Origin: an uncultured Muribaculaceae bacterium
GTDB lineage: Bacteria > Bacteroidota > Bacteroidia > Bacteroidales > Muribaculaceae
Assembly (NCBI GenBank): GCA_905209725.1
Contig: CAJLTZ010000009.1
Location: forward strand, 1 to 41,524
Reading direction: 5' to 3'
Length of the DNA: 41,524 nt
Positions 32,363-39,493 of the stretch are shown here, one piece after another. The number at the start of each line of letters is the position of its first letter. The first letter of the stretch is position 1. The position numbers and the translations under genes were made by a program. Below the pieces are notes generated by a model. It had not been told where the DNA came from. It saw only the letters and a program-made list of their open reading frames with translations, and searched no databases.

Positions 32363-33916
32363 ATGAGCATACAGGAACAGAAGATCAGCCAGCTCATCGA
32401 GAAGAGAGCCCAGACACGTCTGGGCGGCGGCGAGAAGGCTATTGAGAAACAGCACGCAAGAGGCAAATACACAGCACGCGAGCGCATCGCTATGCTGCTC
32501 GACGAGGGCAGCTTCGAGGAGCTCGACATGTTTGTGACACACCGTTGCACCAACTTCGGCCAGGACAAGAAGCACATCCTCGGCGACGGCGTTGTGACCG
32601 GCTTCGGCACAATCGGCGGACGCCTCGTATATGTCTTCGCCCAGGACTTCACCGTGTTCGGCGGTTCGCTGTCGGAAACAATGTCGCAGAAGATCTGCAA
32701 GGTGATGGACATGGCCATGAAGATGGGTGCTCCCGTGATCGGCCTCAACGACTCGGGTGGCGCACGAATCCAGGAAGGCATCAACGCCCTCGCAGGATAT
32801 TCGGAAATCTTCCAGCGCAACATCCTCGCCTCCGGCGTGATTCCCCAGATTTCAGCCATCATGGGTCCCTGTGCCGGCGGCGCCGTATATAGCCCCGCGC
32901 TTACCGACTTCACCATCATGACAAAGGGACTCTCCTATATGTTCCTCACCGGTCCTTCCGTAGTGAAGACCGTCACAGGCGAGGACGTAAGCCAGGAGGA
33001 CCTTGGCGGCGCAAGCGTACATGCCACCAAGAGCGGCGTAACTCACTTCGCAGCTGAGACTGAGGAGGAAACCCTCACCCTCGTGAGAGAGCTCATGAGC
33101 TATATTCCGCAGAACAATATGGAGGAGACTCCGCTTGTTGACTGCAAGGACCCCATCGACCGTCTCGAGGACAAACTCAACGACATCATCCCCGACAATC
33201 CCAAACGCAGCTACGATATGTATGAGGTGATCAGCTCTATTGTCGACAATGGCGAATTCCTTGAGGTGTCGAAAGACTACGCCAAGAACATCATCATCGG
33301 CTTCGCCCGCTTCAACGGCCAGGCTGTGGGCATTGTCGCCAACCAGCCGAAAGTGCTTGCCGGCGTGCTCGACTCGAACGCTTCGCGCAAGGGCGCACGC
33401 TTCGTACGCTTCTGCGATGCCTTCAACATTCCTCTGGTGACTCTCGTTGACGTTCCGGGCTTCCTCCCCGGCACAGGCCAGGAATACAACGGCGTGATCC
33501 TTCACGGTGCCAAACTGCTCTACGCATACGGCGAAGCCACAGTGCCCAAGGTAACCGTAACGCTCCGCAAGAGCTACGGCGGCAGCCACATCGTGATGAG
33601 CTGCAAGCAGCTCCGCGGCGACATGAACTATGCATGGCCCTCCGCTGAGATCGCAGTGATGGGCGCCGAGGGCGCTGTAGGCGTGCTCTACGCAAAAGAG
33701 GCCAAGGCTTCCGACGATCCCGCAGCCTTCAAGGCAGCCAAGGAAGAGGAATACCGCGAACTCTTCGCCAACCCCTATCAGGCAGCCAAATATGGTTATA
33801 TCGATGACGTGATTGAGCCGCGAAACACGAGATTCCGCGTGATCAAGGCATTGAACATGCTTGCCACCAAGAAGCTCACCAATCCTGCCAAGAAACACGG
33901 CAATATCCCGCTCTAA
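32363..33916 (+). CDS. mmdA: methylmalonyl-CoA decarboxylase carboxyltransferase subunit (MmdA/PccB type)
   Basis: A 517-residue biotin-dependent carboxyltransferase that moves the carboxyl group of methylmalonyl-CoA to the biotin carrier. Family motifs include RLGGGEKAIEKQHARGKYTARERI, GLNDSGGARIQEGINALAGY, MGPCAGGAVYSPALTDF and GFLPGTGQEYNGVI. The same fold serves propionyl-CoA carboxylase, but the neighbours (OadG-like, biotin carrier and OadB-like sodium pump genes, and no biotin carboxylase) argue for decarboxylation in the direction of propionyl-CoA. It is soluble and docks on the membrane complex. Confidence 0.94.
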   Translation: MSIQEQKISQLIEKRAQTRLGGGEKAIEKQHARGKYTARERIAMLLDEGSFEELDMFVTHRCTNFGQDKKHILGDGVVTGFGTIGGRLVYVFAQDFTVFGGSLSETMSQKICKVMDMAMKMGAPVIGLNDSGGARIQEGINALAGYSEIFQRNILASGVIPQISAIMGPCAGGAVYSPALTDFTIMTKGLSYMFLTGPSVVKTVTGEDVSQEDLGGASVHATKSGVTHFAAETEEETLTLVRELMSYIPQNNMEETPLVDCKDPIDRLEDKLNDIIPDNPKRSYDMYEVISSIVDNGEFLEVSKDYAKNIIIGFARFNGQAVGIVANQPKVLAGVLDSNASRKGARFVRFCDAFNIPLVTLVDVPGFLPGTGQEYNGVILHGAKLLYAYGEATVPKVTVTLRKSYGGSHIVMSCKQLRGDMNYAWPSAEIAVMGAEGAVGVLYAKEAKASDDPAAFKAAKEEEYRELFANPYQAAKYGYIDDVIEPRNTRFRVIKALNMLATKKLTNPAKKHGNIPL

Positions 33917-33926
33917 CAAACATTCC

Positions 33927-33962
33927 ATTCATCCGGGCATCGGAAAAGATGCCCGGATGAAT
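33927..33962 (+). other. perfect 15-bp hairpin between mmdA and the OadG-like gene
   Basis: ATTCATCCGGGCATC (33927-33941) and GATGCCCGGATGAAT (33948-33962) are exact inverted copies with a GGAAAA loop. No T run follows, so it is not an ordinary terminator. Within an operon such a hairpin could protect the 3' end of the upstream message or attenuate transcription, raising the soluble MmdA relative to the membrane subunits. Confidence 0.75.
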
Positions 33963-33982
33963 CGATTTACACGACATCATCT

Positions 33983-34600
33983 ATGCTTAAAAAATTAATG
34001 GTAGGCGCGGTCCTTGCACTCGCGCTCTCCGCTTCACCGGCGTTCGCGCAGACTCCTGACGCCCACGCCGACTCCACCACGCTGCAGGCTACCTATACCG
34101 ATGTGGCCCGCAACGGCATGCAGGAGGATGTGACCGGAGACTGGACTGATTCCAAGGAAACTAACACCGTGCAGGAAAGCGAGATGACGCGGCAAATGAT
34201 TCAGGCCGAAAAAGCACGCAACGCTGCAGAAAACGACAAATACGGTGGCGCTATCACAATCATAGCCATGAGCATCGTGCTCGCCGCCCTCATCGTGCTC
34301 AGCATCCTGTTCCTCGGCTTCGGAAAAATATCAACTATCCTGCAGAAACGCAAAAAACGTGAGGCCCACGGCGTTTCATCCGACGAGGCTCTCGAACATC
34401 ATCAGGAACTCGACTCGGGTGAGGTGATCGCCGCCATCTCCATGGCGCTCGCCGAACACATGGGCCAGGGTCATGACATGGAGGATACTATCCTTACTAT
34501 CCGTAGGATGAGAAAAGCCTACTCCCCATGGAATTCGAAGATCTATAATCTTCGCGTCACCCCGGAAGTGCATTCCCAGATTCCGCGCATCAAGAAATAA
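33983..34600 (+). CDS. OadG-family small membrane subunit of the decarboxylase
   Basis: The position in the operon and the architecture identify the gamma/delta-type subunit that anchors the complex. The 205-residue protein has a cleavable-looking signal segment (MLKKLMVGAVLALALSASPAFA), a hydrophilic stretch of about 65 residues, one membrane helix (about 90-115) and a cytoplasmic tail ending with YSPWNSKIYNLRV. That tail fits the conserved tryptophan-rich end of OadG homologues. Classical OadG is about 80-100 residues and lacks the N-terminal extension, so this is the enlarged Bacteroidetes form. Sequence similarity alone would be weak. Confidence 0.78.
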   Translation: MLKKLMVGAVLALALSASPAFAQTPDAHADSTTLQATYTDVARNGMQEDVTGDWTDSKETNTVQESEMTRQMIQAEKARNAAENDKYGGAITIIAMSIVLAALIVLSILFLGFGKISTILQKRKKREAHGVSSDEALEHHQELDSGEVIAAISMALAEHMGQGHDMEDTILTIRRMRKAYSPWNSKIYNLRVTPEVHSQIPRIKK

Positions 34601-34611
34601 GAATGAATCAT

Positions 34612-34632
34612 CACCGGACAATCACGCCGGTG
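34612..34632 (+). other. small hairpin between the OadG-like and biotin-carrier genes
   Basis: CACCGG (34612-34617) pairs with CCGGTG (34627-34632) around a 9-base loop, in the short gap between two cistrons. It is a second intercistronic hairpin in this operon, weaker than the one after mmdA. Confidence 0.4.
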
Positions 34633-34648
34633 GAAACACTAACTACTG

Positions 34649-35086
34649 ATGAAAGAATATAAATATAAGATAAACGGCATGAAATTCACCGTAGGCGTTG
34701 GCGACATTGTCGACAATGAAGCCACCGTAGAGGTGAACGGCGTGCCCTATAAAGTGGAGCTGGAAAAACGCGAGAAGAGCAAGCCGGCCCTCACCCAAAG
34801 CGGCCACACCAACCATGGTGCCGCTCCTGCGGTAAGCAGCACACCTGCCGCCCGCAAGCCGGCTCCGAGCAATCCCGCAGCCGTCAAGAGCCCTCTTCCT
34901 GGCACGCTCATGAGCATCACCGTGAAAGTGGGCGATGTGGTGAAGTCGGGCGACAAGGTCGCCGTGCTTGAGGCCATGAAAATGGAAAATGACATCCGCA
35001 CAATGAAGGGCGGCACAGTGAAGGAGATTCTCTGCGCTCCCGGCGACGCCATCCTCGAAGGCACCGACATCATGATCATCGAATAA
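34649..35086 (+). CDS. mmdC: biotin carboxyl carrier subunit of methylmalonyl-CoA decarboxylase
   Basis: A 145-residue biotinyl-lipoyl carrier. The biotinylated lysine is Lys111 in VLEAMKMEND, with the proline-glycine turn PLPGTLMSITVKVGDVV upstream at about 83-99. Residues 1-40 form a small N-terminal beta domain and 45-80 a flexible alanine- and proline-rich linker that lets biotin swing between the carboxyltransferase and the membrane subunit. It lies between the OadG-like and OadB-like genes, 26 bases before the latter. Confidence 0.94.
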   Translation: MKEYKYKINGMKFTVGVGDIVDNEATVEVNGVPYKVELEKREKSKPALTQSGHTNHGAAPAVSSTPAARKPAPSNPAAVKSPLPGTLMSITVKVGDVVKSGDKVAVLEAMKMENDIRTMKGGTVKEILCAPGDAILEGTDIMIIE

Positions 35087-35112
35087 TCGTCTTACGAATC
35101 CACATTTTTATT

Positions 35113-36282
35113 ATGATTTTAGCAAGCGATTACTCTTTCGGTGGTTTCATGTGGGACACCATCCAGGCTTTTTGGAAGTTTACCGGCTTCTATAATTGCG
35201 AATGGGAAAACCTTGTGATGCTCGCCGTTGGCTGCTTCTTCGTGTGGCTTGCCATCAAGAAAAATTTCGAACCCCTTCTGCTTGTGCCAATCGGCTTCGG
35301 TATCCTTATCGGCAATATCCCGTTCCAGTCGGGTATGGAGATTGGTATCTACGAGGAGGGTTCCGTGCTGAATATCCTCTACAATGGTGTCGAGAAGGGA
35401 TGGTATCCGCCGCTGGTATTCCTCGGCGTGGGTGCCATGACCGATTTCTCCGCGCTGCTCGCCAATCCTAAACTGATGATTATCGGCGCCTGCGCACAGT
35501 TTGGCATCTTTGGCGCCTACATGCTCGCCCTCCTTTGCGGCTTCGACCCGCTGTCGGCAGGTTGCGTGGCTATCATCGGCGGCGCCGATGGCCCTACAGC
35601 AATCTTCACCACCTCCAAGCTCAACCCCAACCTGTTGGGAGCCGTAGCAGTGTCGGCTTATTCATATATGGCGCTGATCCCTCTGATTCAGCCCCCTATT
35701 ATGCGCCTCTTCACTTCTAAGAAAGACCGCCTGATTAAGATGAAACCGGCACGTGTTGTAAGCCAGACGGAAAAGATTATCTTCCCCGTGGTAGGCCTTC
35801 TGCTCACATGCTTCGTGGTGCCTTCCGGCATTCCTCTGCTCGGCATGTTGTTCTTCGGAAACCTGCTGCGTGAATCCGGTGTCACAGGCCGTCTTGCCAA
35901 GACCGCAAGCAATGCCATGACCGATATCGTGACAATCTTGCTCGGCCTCACAGTGGGTGTCTCCACGCAGGCCGACAAGTTCCTCACCGTAGACACCCTT
36001 CTTATCTTCGGTCTCGGATTCCTCGCATTCATCATCGCATCGAGCGCAGGTGTGCTCTCAGTGAAACTCTTCAATGTGTTCCTGCGCCCTGGCAAGAAGA
36101 TCAACCCGCTCATCGGCAACGCCGGCGTATCGGCTGTGCCTATGGCCGCACGTATTTCCAACAATGTAGGACTCGAATACGACCCCACCAACTATCTGCT
36201 CATGCATGCCATGGGCCCGAACGTGGCTGGCGTAATCGGTTCGGCTGTGGCTGCCGGCGTGCTCCTCAGTTTCCTCGGATAA
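35113..36282 (+). CDS. mmdB: Na+-translocating decarboxylase membrane beta subunit (OadB/MmdB type)
   Basis: The integral membrane subunit that decarboxylates carboxybiotin and exports sodium. The 389-residue protein has about ten hydrophobic segments. The family's functional signatures are present: IIGGADGPTAIFTTSKL, with the aspartate essential for Na+ movement in OadB, and GNAGVSAVPMAARISN near the C-terminus with the conserved asparagine. It completes a mce-mmdA-oadG-like-mmdC-mmdB operon. The pump conserves energy from the last step of propionate formation as a sodium gradient. A terminator follows 75 bases later. Confidence 0.95.
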   Translation: MILASDYSFGGFMWDTIQAFWKFTGFYNCEWENLVMLAVGCFFVWLAIKKNFEPLLLVPIGFGILIGNIPFQSGMEIGIYEEGSVLNILYNGVEKGWYPPLVFLGVGAMTDFSALLANPKLMIIGACAQFGIFGAYMLALLCGFDPLSAGCVAIIGGADGPTAIFTTSKLNPNLLGAVAVSAYSYMALIPLIQPPIMRLFTSKKDRLIKMKPARVVSQTEKIIFPVVGLLLTCFVVPSGIPLLGMLFFGNLLRESGVTGRLAKTASNAMTDIVTILLGLTVGVSTQADKFLTVDTLLIFGLGFLAFIIASSAGVLSVKLFNVFLRPGKKINPLIGNAGVSAVPMAARISNNVGLEYDPTNYLLMHAMGPNVAGVIGSAVAAGVLLSFLG

Positions 36283-36356
36283 TCAAACACTATCCTGATC
36301 CCAATCGCTTGAAAGTCTGCAAAAATAAATCTCTTTTAAGCTGAACTTAATACTAT

Positions 36357-36393
36357 GAAAGAGCCTTTCCCTCCAATCAGGGAAGGCTCTTTC
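36357..36393 (+). terminator. terminator of the methylmalonyl-CoA decarboxylase operon
   Basis: GAAAGAGCCTTTCCCT (36357-36372) pairs with AGGGAAGGCTCTTTC (36379-36393) with a single bulged base and a CCAATC loop. The T-rich end is modest (the stem itself ends with CTTTC). Confidence 0.8.
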
Positions 36394-36416
36394 TGATTTC
36401 TACCAGACCATTCCCA

Positions 36417-36450
36417 TAATCCCGAATAGCAGTTCGACCTAATCCCGAAT
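36417..36450. repeat. pair of 11-bp direct repeats upstream of a small unknown gene
   Basis: TAATCCCGAAT occurs at 36417-36427 and again at 36440-36450, 23 bases apart start to start, with related TATTCCCG at 36461-36468. Spacing near two helical turns is typical of tandem protein binding sites. The 292-base gap 36283-36574 holds these repeats and the preceding terminator; no clear promoter box was found. Confidence 0.5.
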
Positions 36451-36574
36451 TTTTAACACTTATTCCCGTCATTATGTCTCTACCGGTGCAAACCTTAGGC
36501 GGGGATAAGGCGTTAATAAATATGAAAAGGCCTGAATCTCTCCATTGACATCGACCTACATCAAAGCTAACTCA

Positions 36575-36916
36575 ATGATTACAGAAGAAGTCATAAAGGA
36601 ATTATTCAAGAACTATAAGCGACCGCCGAAAGACAAGAGCGAGCTGAGGCTCCAGTATTTCGCCGATCTGCTTCAGCCGTTTCATGACCTCGAAGTCCGC
36701 GAGGACGAAGTGGTCGTAAACAGTCTGGAGGAATACAGTCCATTCAGAAGATTCCTGATCCGAAGCATCAACGCCATTCTTGAATTTGACAAGATTGTAG
36801 CGTTTGTATTCAGCAATCACATCCTATTTTTCAGTACTATTTCCGACCAGCTGAATGTGAGTCTTAAGCCTCAGAGCACATCCATATTCGACCGCATATT
36901 CGGACGCGACGACTAA
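36575..36916 (+). CDS. small protein of unknown function
   Basis: I do not recognise this gene. The ATG at 36575 gives 113 residues starting MITEEVIKELFKNYKRPP; a TTG at 36545 could extend it by ten. It is predicted soluble and mostly helical, charged in the first half (KDKSELRLQYFADLLQ, HDLEVREDEVVVNSLEE), with a hydrophobic stretch FDKIVAFVFSNHILFF near 80-95 and an acidic end IFGRDD. There are no cysteines, no signal peptide and no recognisable motif. It is monocistronic, placed between two terminators, so it is a self-contained unit. Base composition is like its neighbours. Codon structure makes it a likely real gene. Confidence 0.65.
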   Translation: MITEEVIKELFKNYKRPPKDKSELRLQYFADLLQPFHDLEVREDEVVVNSLEEYSPFRRFLIRSINAILEFDKIVAFVFSNHILFFSTISDQLNVSLKPQSTSIFDRIFGRDD

Positions 36917-36970
36917 TCCTTCTTGCCGGAATTTTTACGGCGTCACAAAACTTTCAAAGGGCAAAAAGAC

Positions 36971-37009
36971 ATACCCCACAGCATCCTGAGATGCCACGGG
37001 GTATTTTTC
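36971..37009. terminator. bidirectional terminator between two convergent genes
   Basis: ATACCCC (36971-36977) pairs with GGGGTAT (36998-37004), with an inner stem GCATC/GATGC and a 3x3 internal loop. TTTTCTTT follows on the plus strand and GTCTTTTTGC on the minus strand, so both convergent genes can use it. Confidence 0.75.
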
Positions 37010-37057
37010 TTTGGCTTTTTCCTTAAAAGGCGGATATCTGTCAAATATCTCTGACCA

Positions 37058-37612
37058 TTAAAGGTTGGTGTCCATAATGTCGAAACCCTCGATATCCTCA
37101 TCGTTGTAGGTCTCTCCCGGGAGCTGTTCGATGTCGAGGTCGTCGATGATTGATGCCCCTGTAGATGCGGGCTTCACATCGAGATTGCCGAATTCCTCGA
37201 TATTTACCATTTGCTGGGGCGCCTTGCCGCGCTTGATGGTGCAGAGGGGCTCTGCAAGATGGCGGCCCGGGATAATCTCCTTAAGTTCCATCAGAAAACA
37301 GCGCTGGGTGAGATAATCGAATTCGAAGGCAAGTTTCTGACCCTCATCCTCTATGAGCTCGCTGATGGGCGTAGACTCCATAAGCCATACGTCCTGGTCG
37401 CTGGTGGCATTGCCCATGTCCTCGAGAGTGATTTCATCCTCACGTTCCCATTCGTCATTACAGAGGAAAAATGAATCAAGTTCATCTTTTGAATAGTCGC
37501 AGCTCTCAAGAATCGCATTGCGCAGCTGCAGAAAATTGCTTTCAGCATCAATCTCATACTCGCGGGAGAAGTTGCGCACTTCATCGCTGACTAATTTAAA
37601 CCTATATACCAT
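37058..37612 (-). CDS. plasmid pRiA4b ORF-3-like protein
   Basis: The 184-residue protein begins MVYRFKLVSDEVRNFSREYEIDAESNFLQLRNAILES, the pattern of the pRiA4b ORF-3 / IS1096 TnpR-like family: a hydrophobic strand and then a helix after a residue stretch like FLQLRNAI, with SFFLCNDEWEREDEI typical of the family's second half. Members occur on plasmids and insertion elements but also as stand-alone chromosomal genes in Bacteroidetes; their function is unknown. The last 45 residues are strongly acidic and probably disordered (DDLDIEQLPGETYNDEDIEG). It is a single gene. No transposase or repeat lies next to it, so there is no sign that this copy is mobile. Confidence 0.75.
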   Translation of the reverse strand: MVYRFKLVSDEVRNFSREYEIDAESNFLQLRNAILESCDYSKDELDSFFLCNDEWEREDEITLEDMGNATSDQDVWLMESTPISELIEDEGQKLAFEFDYLTQRCFLMELKEIIPGRHLAEPLCTIKRGKAPQQMVNIEEFGNLDVKPASTGASIIDDLDIEQLPGETYNDEDIEGFDIMDTNL

Positions 37613-37706
37613 TTTAATATCCTATATCTTAAGATTTCTTGTTAACGTATTTATCGTATTCATATATAAAACCCATAGGATTCTATAATGTTTACAAAAT
37701 CAACTA

Positions 37707-37736
37707 TTTGGGCTCGAGAATCATTCGGAGCCCAAA
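37707..37736. other. hairpin in the gap downstream of the spt gene
   Basis: TTTGGGCTC (37707-37715) and GAGCCCAAA (37728-37736) are exact inverted copies with a 12-base loop. It lies in a 272-base AT-rich gap (37613-37884), about 100 bases past the spt terminator and 95 bases before the pRiA4b-like start. It could belong to that gene's upstream control region; no promoter was recognised. Confidence 0.4.
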
Positions 37737-37805
37737 ATCAAGTGCGAATTTAATGCATTTATCATATTACTTCCAAATAGAAACGCGATTTTTCTCATAT
37801 ATTTT

Positions 37806-37841
37806 CAAAAAAAATCGTGACCGAATGCGCGCAGCCACGAT
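37806..37841 (-). terminator. terminator of the serine palmitoyltransferase gene
   Basis: On the minus strand ATCGTG (37841-37836) pairs with CACGAT (37819-37814), with an inner TGCGCGCA, followed by a run of eight T. It lies about 45 bases after the stop codon. Confidence 0.75.
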
Positions 37842-37884
37842 ATATATAAAAGGTAGAATATGTCTTTGGGGATACTTACCTCCC

Positions 37885-39078
37885 CTATTTATTAGGGAGA
37901 AGATCGTATTTGCGGAACACTTTCTCGATGGTCTCCAGCGAGCGGGTCACCTGCTCTTTGGTGTGTGTGGCCATAAGCGAATATCGTATCAAGGTATCTT
38001 GGGGAGCCACAGCAGGGGTAACCACAGGATTTACAAACACGCCCTCGTCGAGCAGGTCGCGGGTCACATGGAAAGTCTTGTAATCATCACGTATGAAAAG
38101 CGGGATGATAGGCGTGGACGTCTTCCCAATCTCGCATCCCATGGCGCGGAAATTCTCAAGGGCGTAATTTGTTATGTCCCAAAGATGCTGCTGACGCTCA
38201 GGCTCGGCTATGATGATGTCGAGCGCAGCGTTTACCGCAGCTGTGGATGCCGGAGTAATCGATGCCGTGAATATATAGGAGCGGGAATGATGACGCAGGA
38301 AATTAGTAATTACCTTATCGGTGGCGATGAACCCACCAAGCGAGGCAAGCGACTTTGAGAAAGTGCCCATGATGAGGTCCACATCGTCGGTAACACCGAA
38401 ATGGTCACATGTGCCGCGTCCCTGTCGGCCAAATACGCCAAGGCCGTGAGCCTCATCCACCATCACCGAAGCATTATATTGCTTGGCCAGTCGCACAATT
38501 TCCGGCAGATTGGCCACATCGCCCTCCATGGAGAACACTCCATCCGTCACGATCAACTTCACCTTATCAGGATCACACTTGCGCAGCTGCTGCTCAAGCG
38601 AGGCCATGTCATTGTGCCTATATTTAAGATAGTTAGAGAACGAAAGGCGTCTTCCCTCGATGATGGAAGCATGATCCTGCTCATCAAGGATTATATAGTC
38701 CTCACGACCCGTAAGCGTGGACACCACTCCGAGATTCACGCCGAATCCCGTGGAATATATCATTGCATCCTCCTTGCCTACATAGTCGGCGAGACGCGCC
38801 TCAAGATCCTTGTGAATAGTCAGGGTACCATTGAGAAAAGGTGAGCCGGCCATGCCGGTGCCGTATTTGCGGGTTGCCTCAACAGCTGCCTCAATCACCT
38901 TTGGATGATTTGTGAGACCCATGTAACTGTTCGACCCAAACATCAGCACCTTCTTGCCATTCATCAGCACTTCTGTGTCCTGCTCGCTCGAGATGGCGCG
39001 GAAATAAGGATATACTCCGGCTGCCTTTGCCTTTTGCGGAGCATCATAGGAGGAGAGCTTTTCTTGTAAAGGCTTCAT
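37885..39078 (-). CDS. spt: serine palmitoyltransferase (alpha-oxoamine synthase family)
   Basis: A PLP enzyme that condenses serine with a fatty acyl-CoA to 3-ketosphinganine, the first step of sphingolipid synthesis. The ATG at 39078 gives MKPLQEKLSSYDAPQKAKAAGVYPYFR, matching the start expected for Bacteroides Spt, and a 397-residue protein; a TTG at 39105 is the less likely alternative. Visible features are NSYMGLTNHP, GTGMAGSPFLNG, the stacking histidine in DEQDHASIIEGRR, VMVDEAHGLGVFG and the PLP lysine in GTFSKSLASLGGF. Closely related 2-amino-3-ketobutyrate CoA ligase (Kbl) has the same fold, so the sphingolipid role rests on overall resemblance to Bacteroides Spt. No other sphingolipid gene is nearby. 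Confidence 0.85.
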   Translation of the reverse strand: MKPLQEKLSSYDAPQKAKAAGVYPYFRAISSEQDTEVLMNGKKVLMFGSNSYMGLTNHPKVIEAAVEATRKYGTGMAGSPFLNGTLTIHKDLEARLADYVGKEDAMIYSTGFGVNLGVVSTLTGREDYIILDEQDHASIIEGRRLSFSNYLKYRHNDMASLEQQLRKCDPDKVKLIVTDGVFSMEGDVANLPEIVRLAKQYNASVMVDEAHGLGVFGRQGRGTCDHFGVTDDVDLIMGTFSKSLASLGGFIATDKVITNFLRHHSRSYIFTASITPASTAAVNAALDIIIAEPERQQHLWDITNYALENFRAMGCEIGKTSTPIIPLFIRDDYKTFHVTRDLLDEGVFVNPVVTPAVAPQDTLIRYSLMATHTKEQVTRSLETIEKVFRKYDLLPNK

Positions 39079-39493
39079 ATATACTGTTCTATATATCAGC
39101 GGCAAGCGCCTATCCGGGGCGCTTTTTTCGCAGATGTTCTCATATCAGGGTGCAAAGATAATAAAATTATGCCAAAAAATGATAAATTTTGACCTAAAAC
39201 ATGGCTGTCTCGCTAAATTAAATTCAGCCCAAACACTTGCTTTGTCAGATTTGGCATTAAAATTTGTCAATGGATATTAATTAAAAGCAACTTTAAATTC
39301 TTTCGTAAAAGGCGGATTCTCAATATTTTGTAACTACATTAAATTTTGTTTCGGTATTTATCAACCCATTTAGCATATTATTTGTTAATACATTGAGTGA
39401 ACGAGGGAGCGAAAGTTCCACTATAGGCTTCAAAAGCTGAATTCCACTCCCATCTGACGATAGAATATTAACATATAAAATACATAAAGAATC
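39079..39493. other. 415-base intergenic region between the divergent spt and dnaK genes
   Basis: On the minus strand TATCTTTG followed by C (39160-39153) is a good -7 box for spt, though TTTG upstream is only 12 bases away. In the spt leader, AAGCGCC (39104-39110) pairs with GGCGCTT (39118-39124) followed by six T on the plus strand, so it looks like a terminator in the opposite direction to spt. Nearer dnaK the sequence is AT-rich, and I found no TAnnTTTG box; no CIRCE-type inverted repeat was seen either. No open frame of note lies here. Confidence 0.5.

Noticed and set aside
32852..33928. A 358-codon open frame opposite mmdA
   Set aside because: It overlaps completely with the well-supported carboxyltransferase gene and has the composition of an antisense shadow.
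37058..37612. Insertion sequence around the pRiA4b ORF-3-like gene
   Set aside because: No transposase, terminal repeats or target duplication were seen next to it.
37885..39078. 2-amino-3-ketobutyrate CoA ligase (kbl) as the product
   Set aside because: The fold is the same, but the N-terminal segment, length and several internal blocks look like Bacteroides serine palmitoyltransferase, and no threonine dehydrogenase gene is adjacent. The alternative is not fully excluded.
39203..39493. CIRCE or sigma-32-type heat-shock promoter before dnaK
   Set aside because: No CIRCE inverted repeat or matching boxes were found, and the sequence is simply AT-rich.
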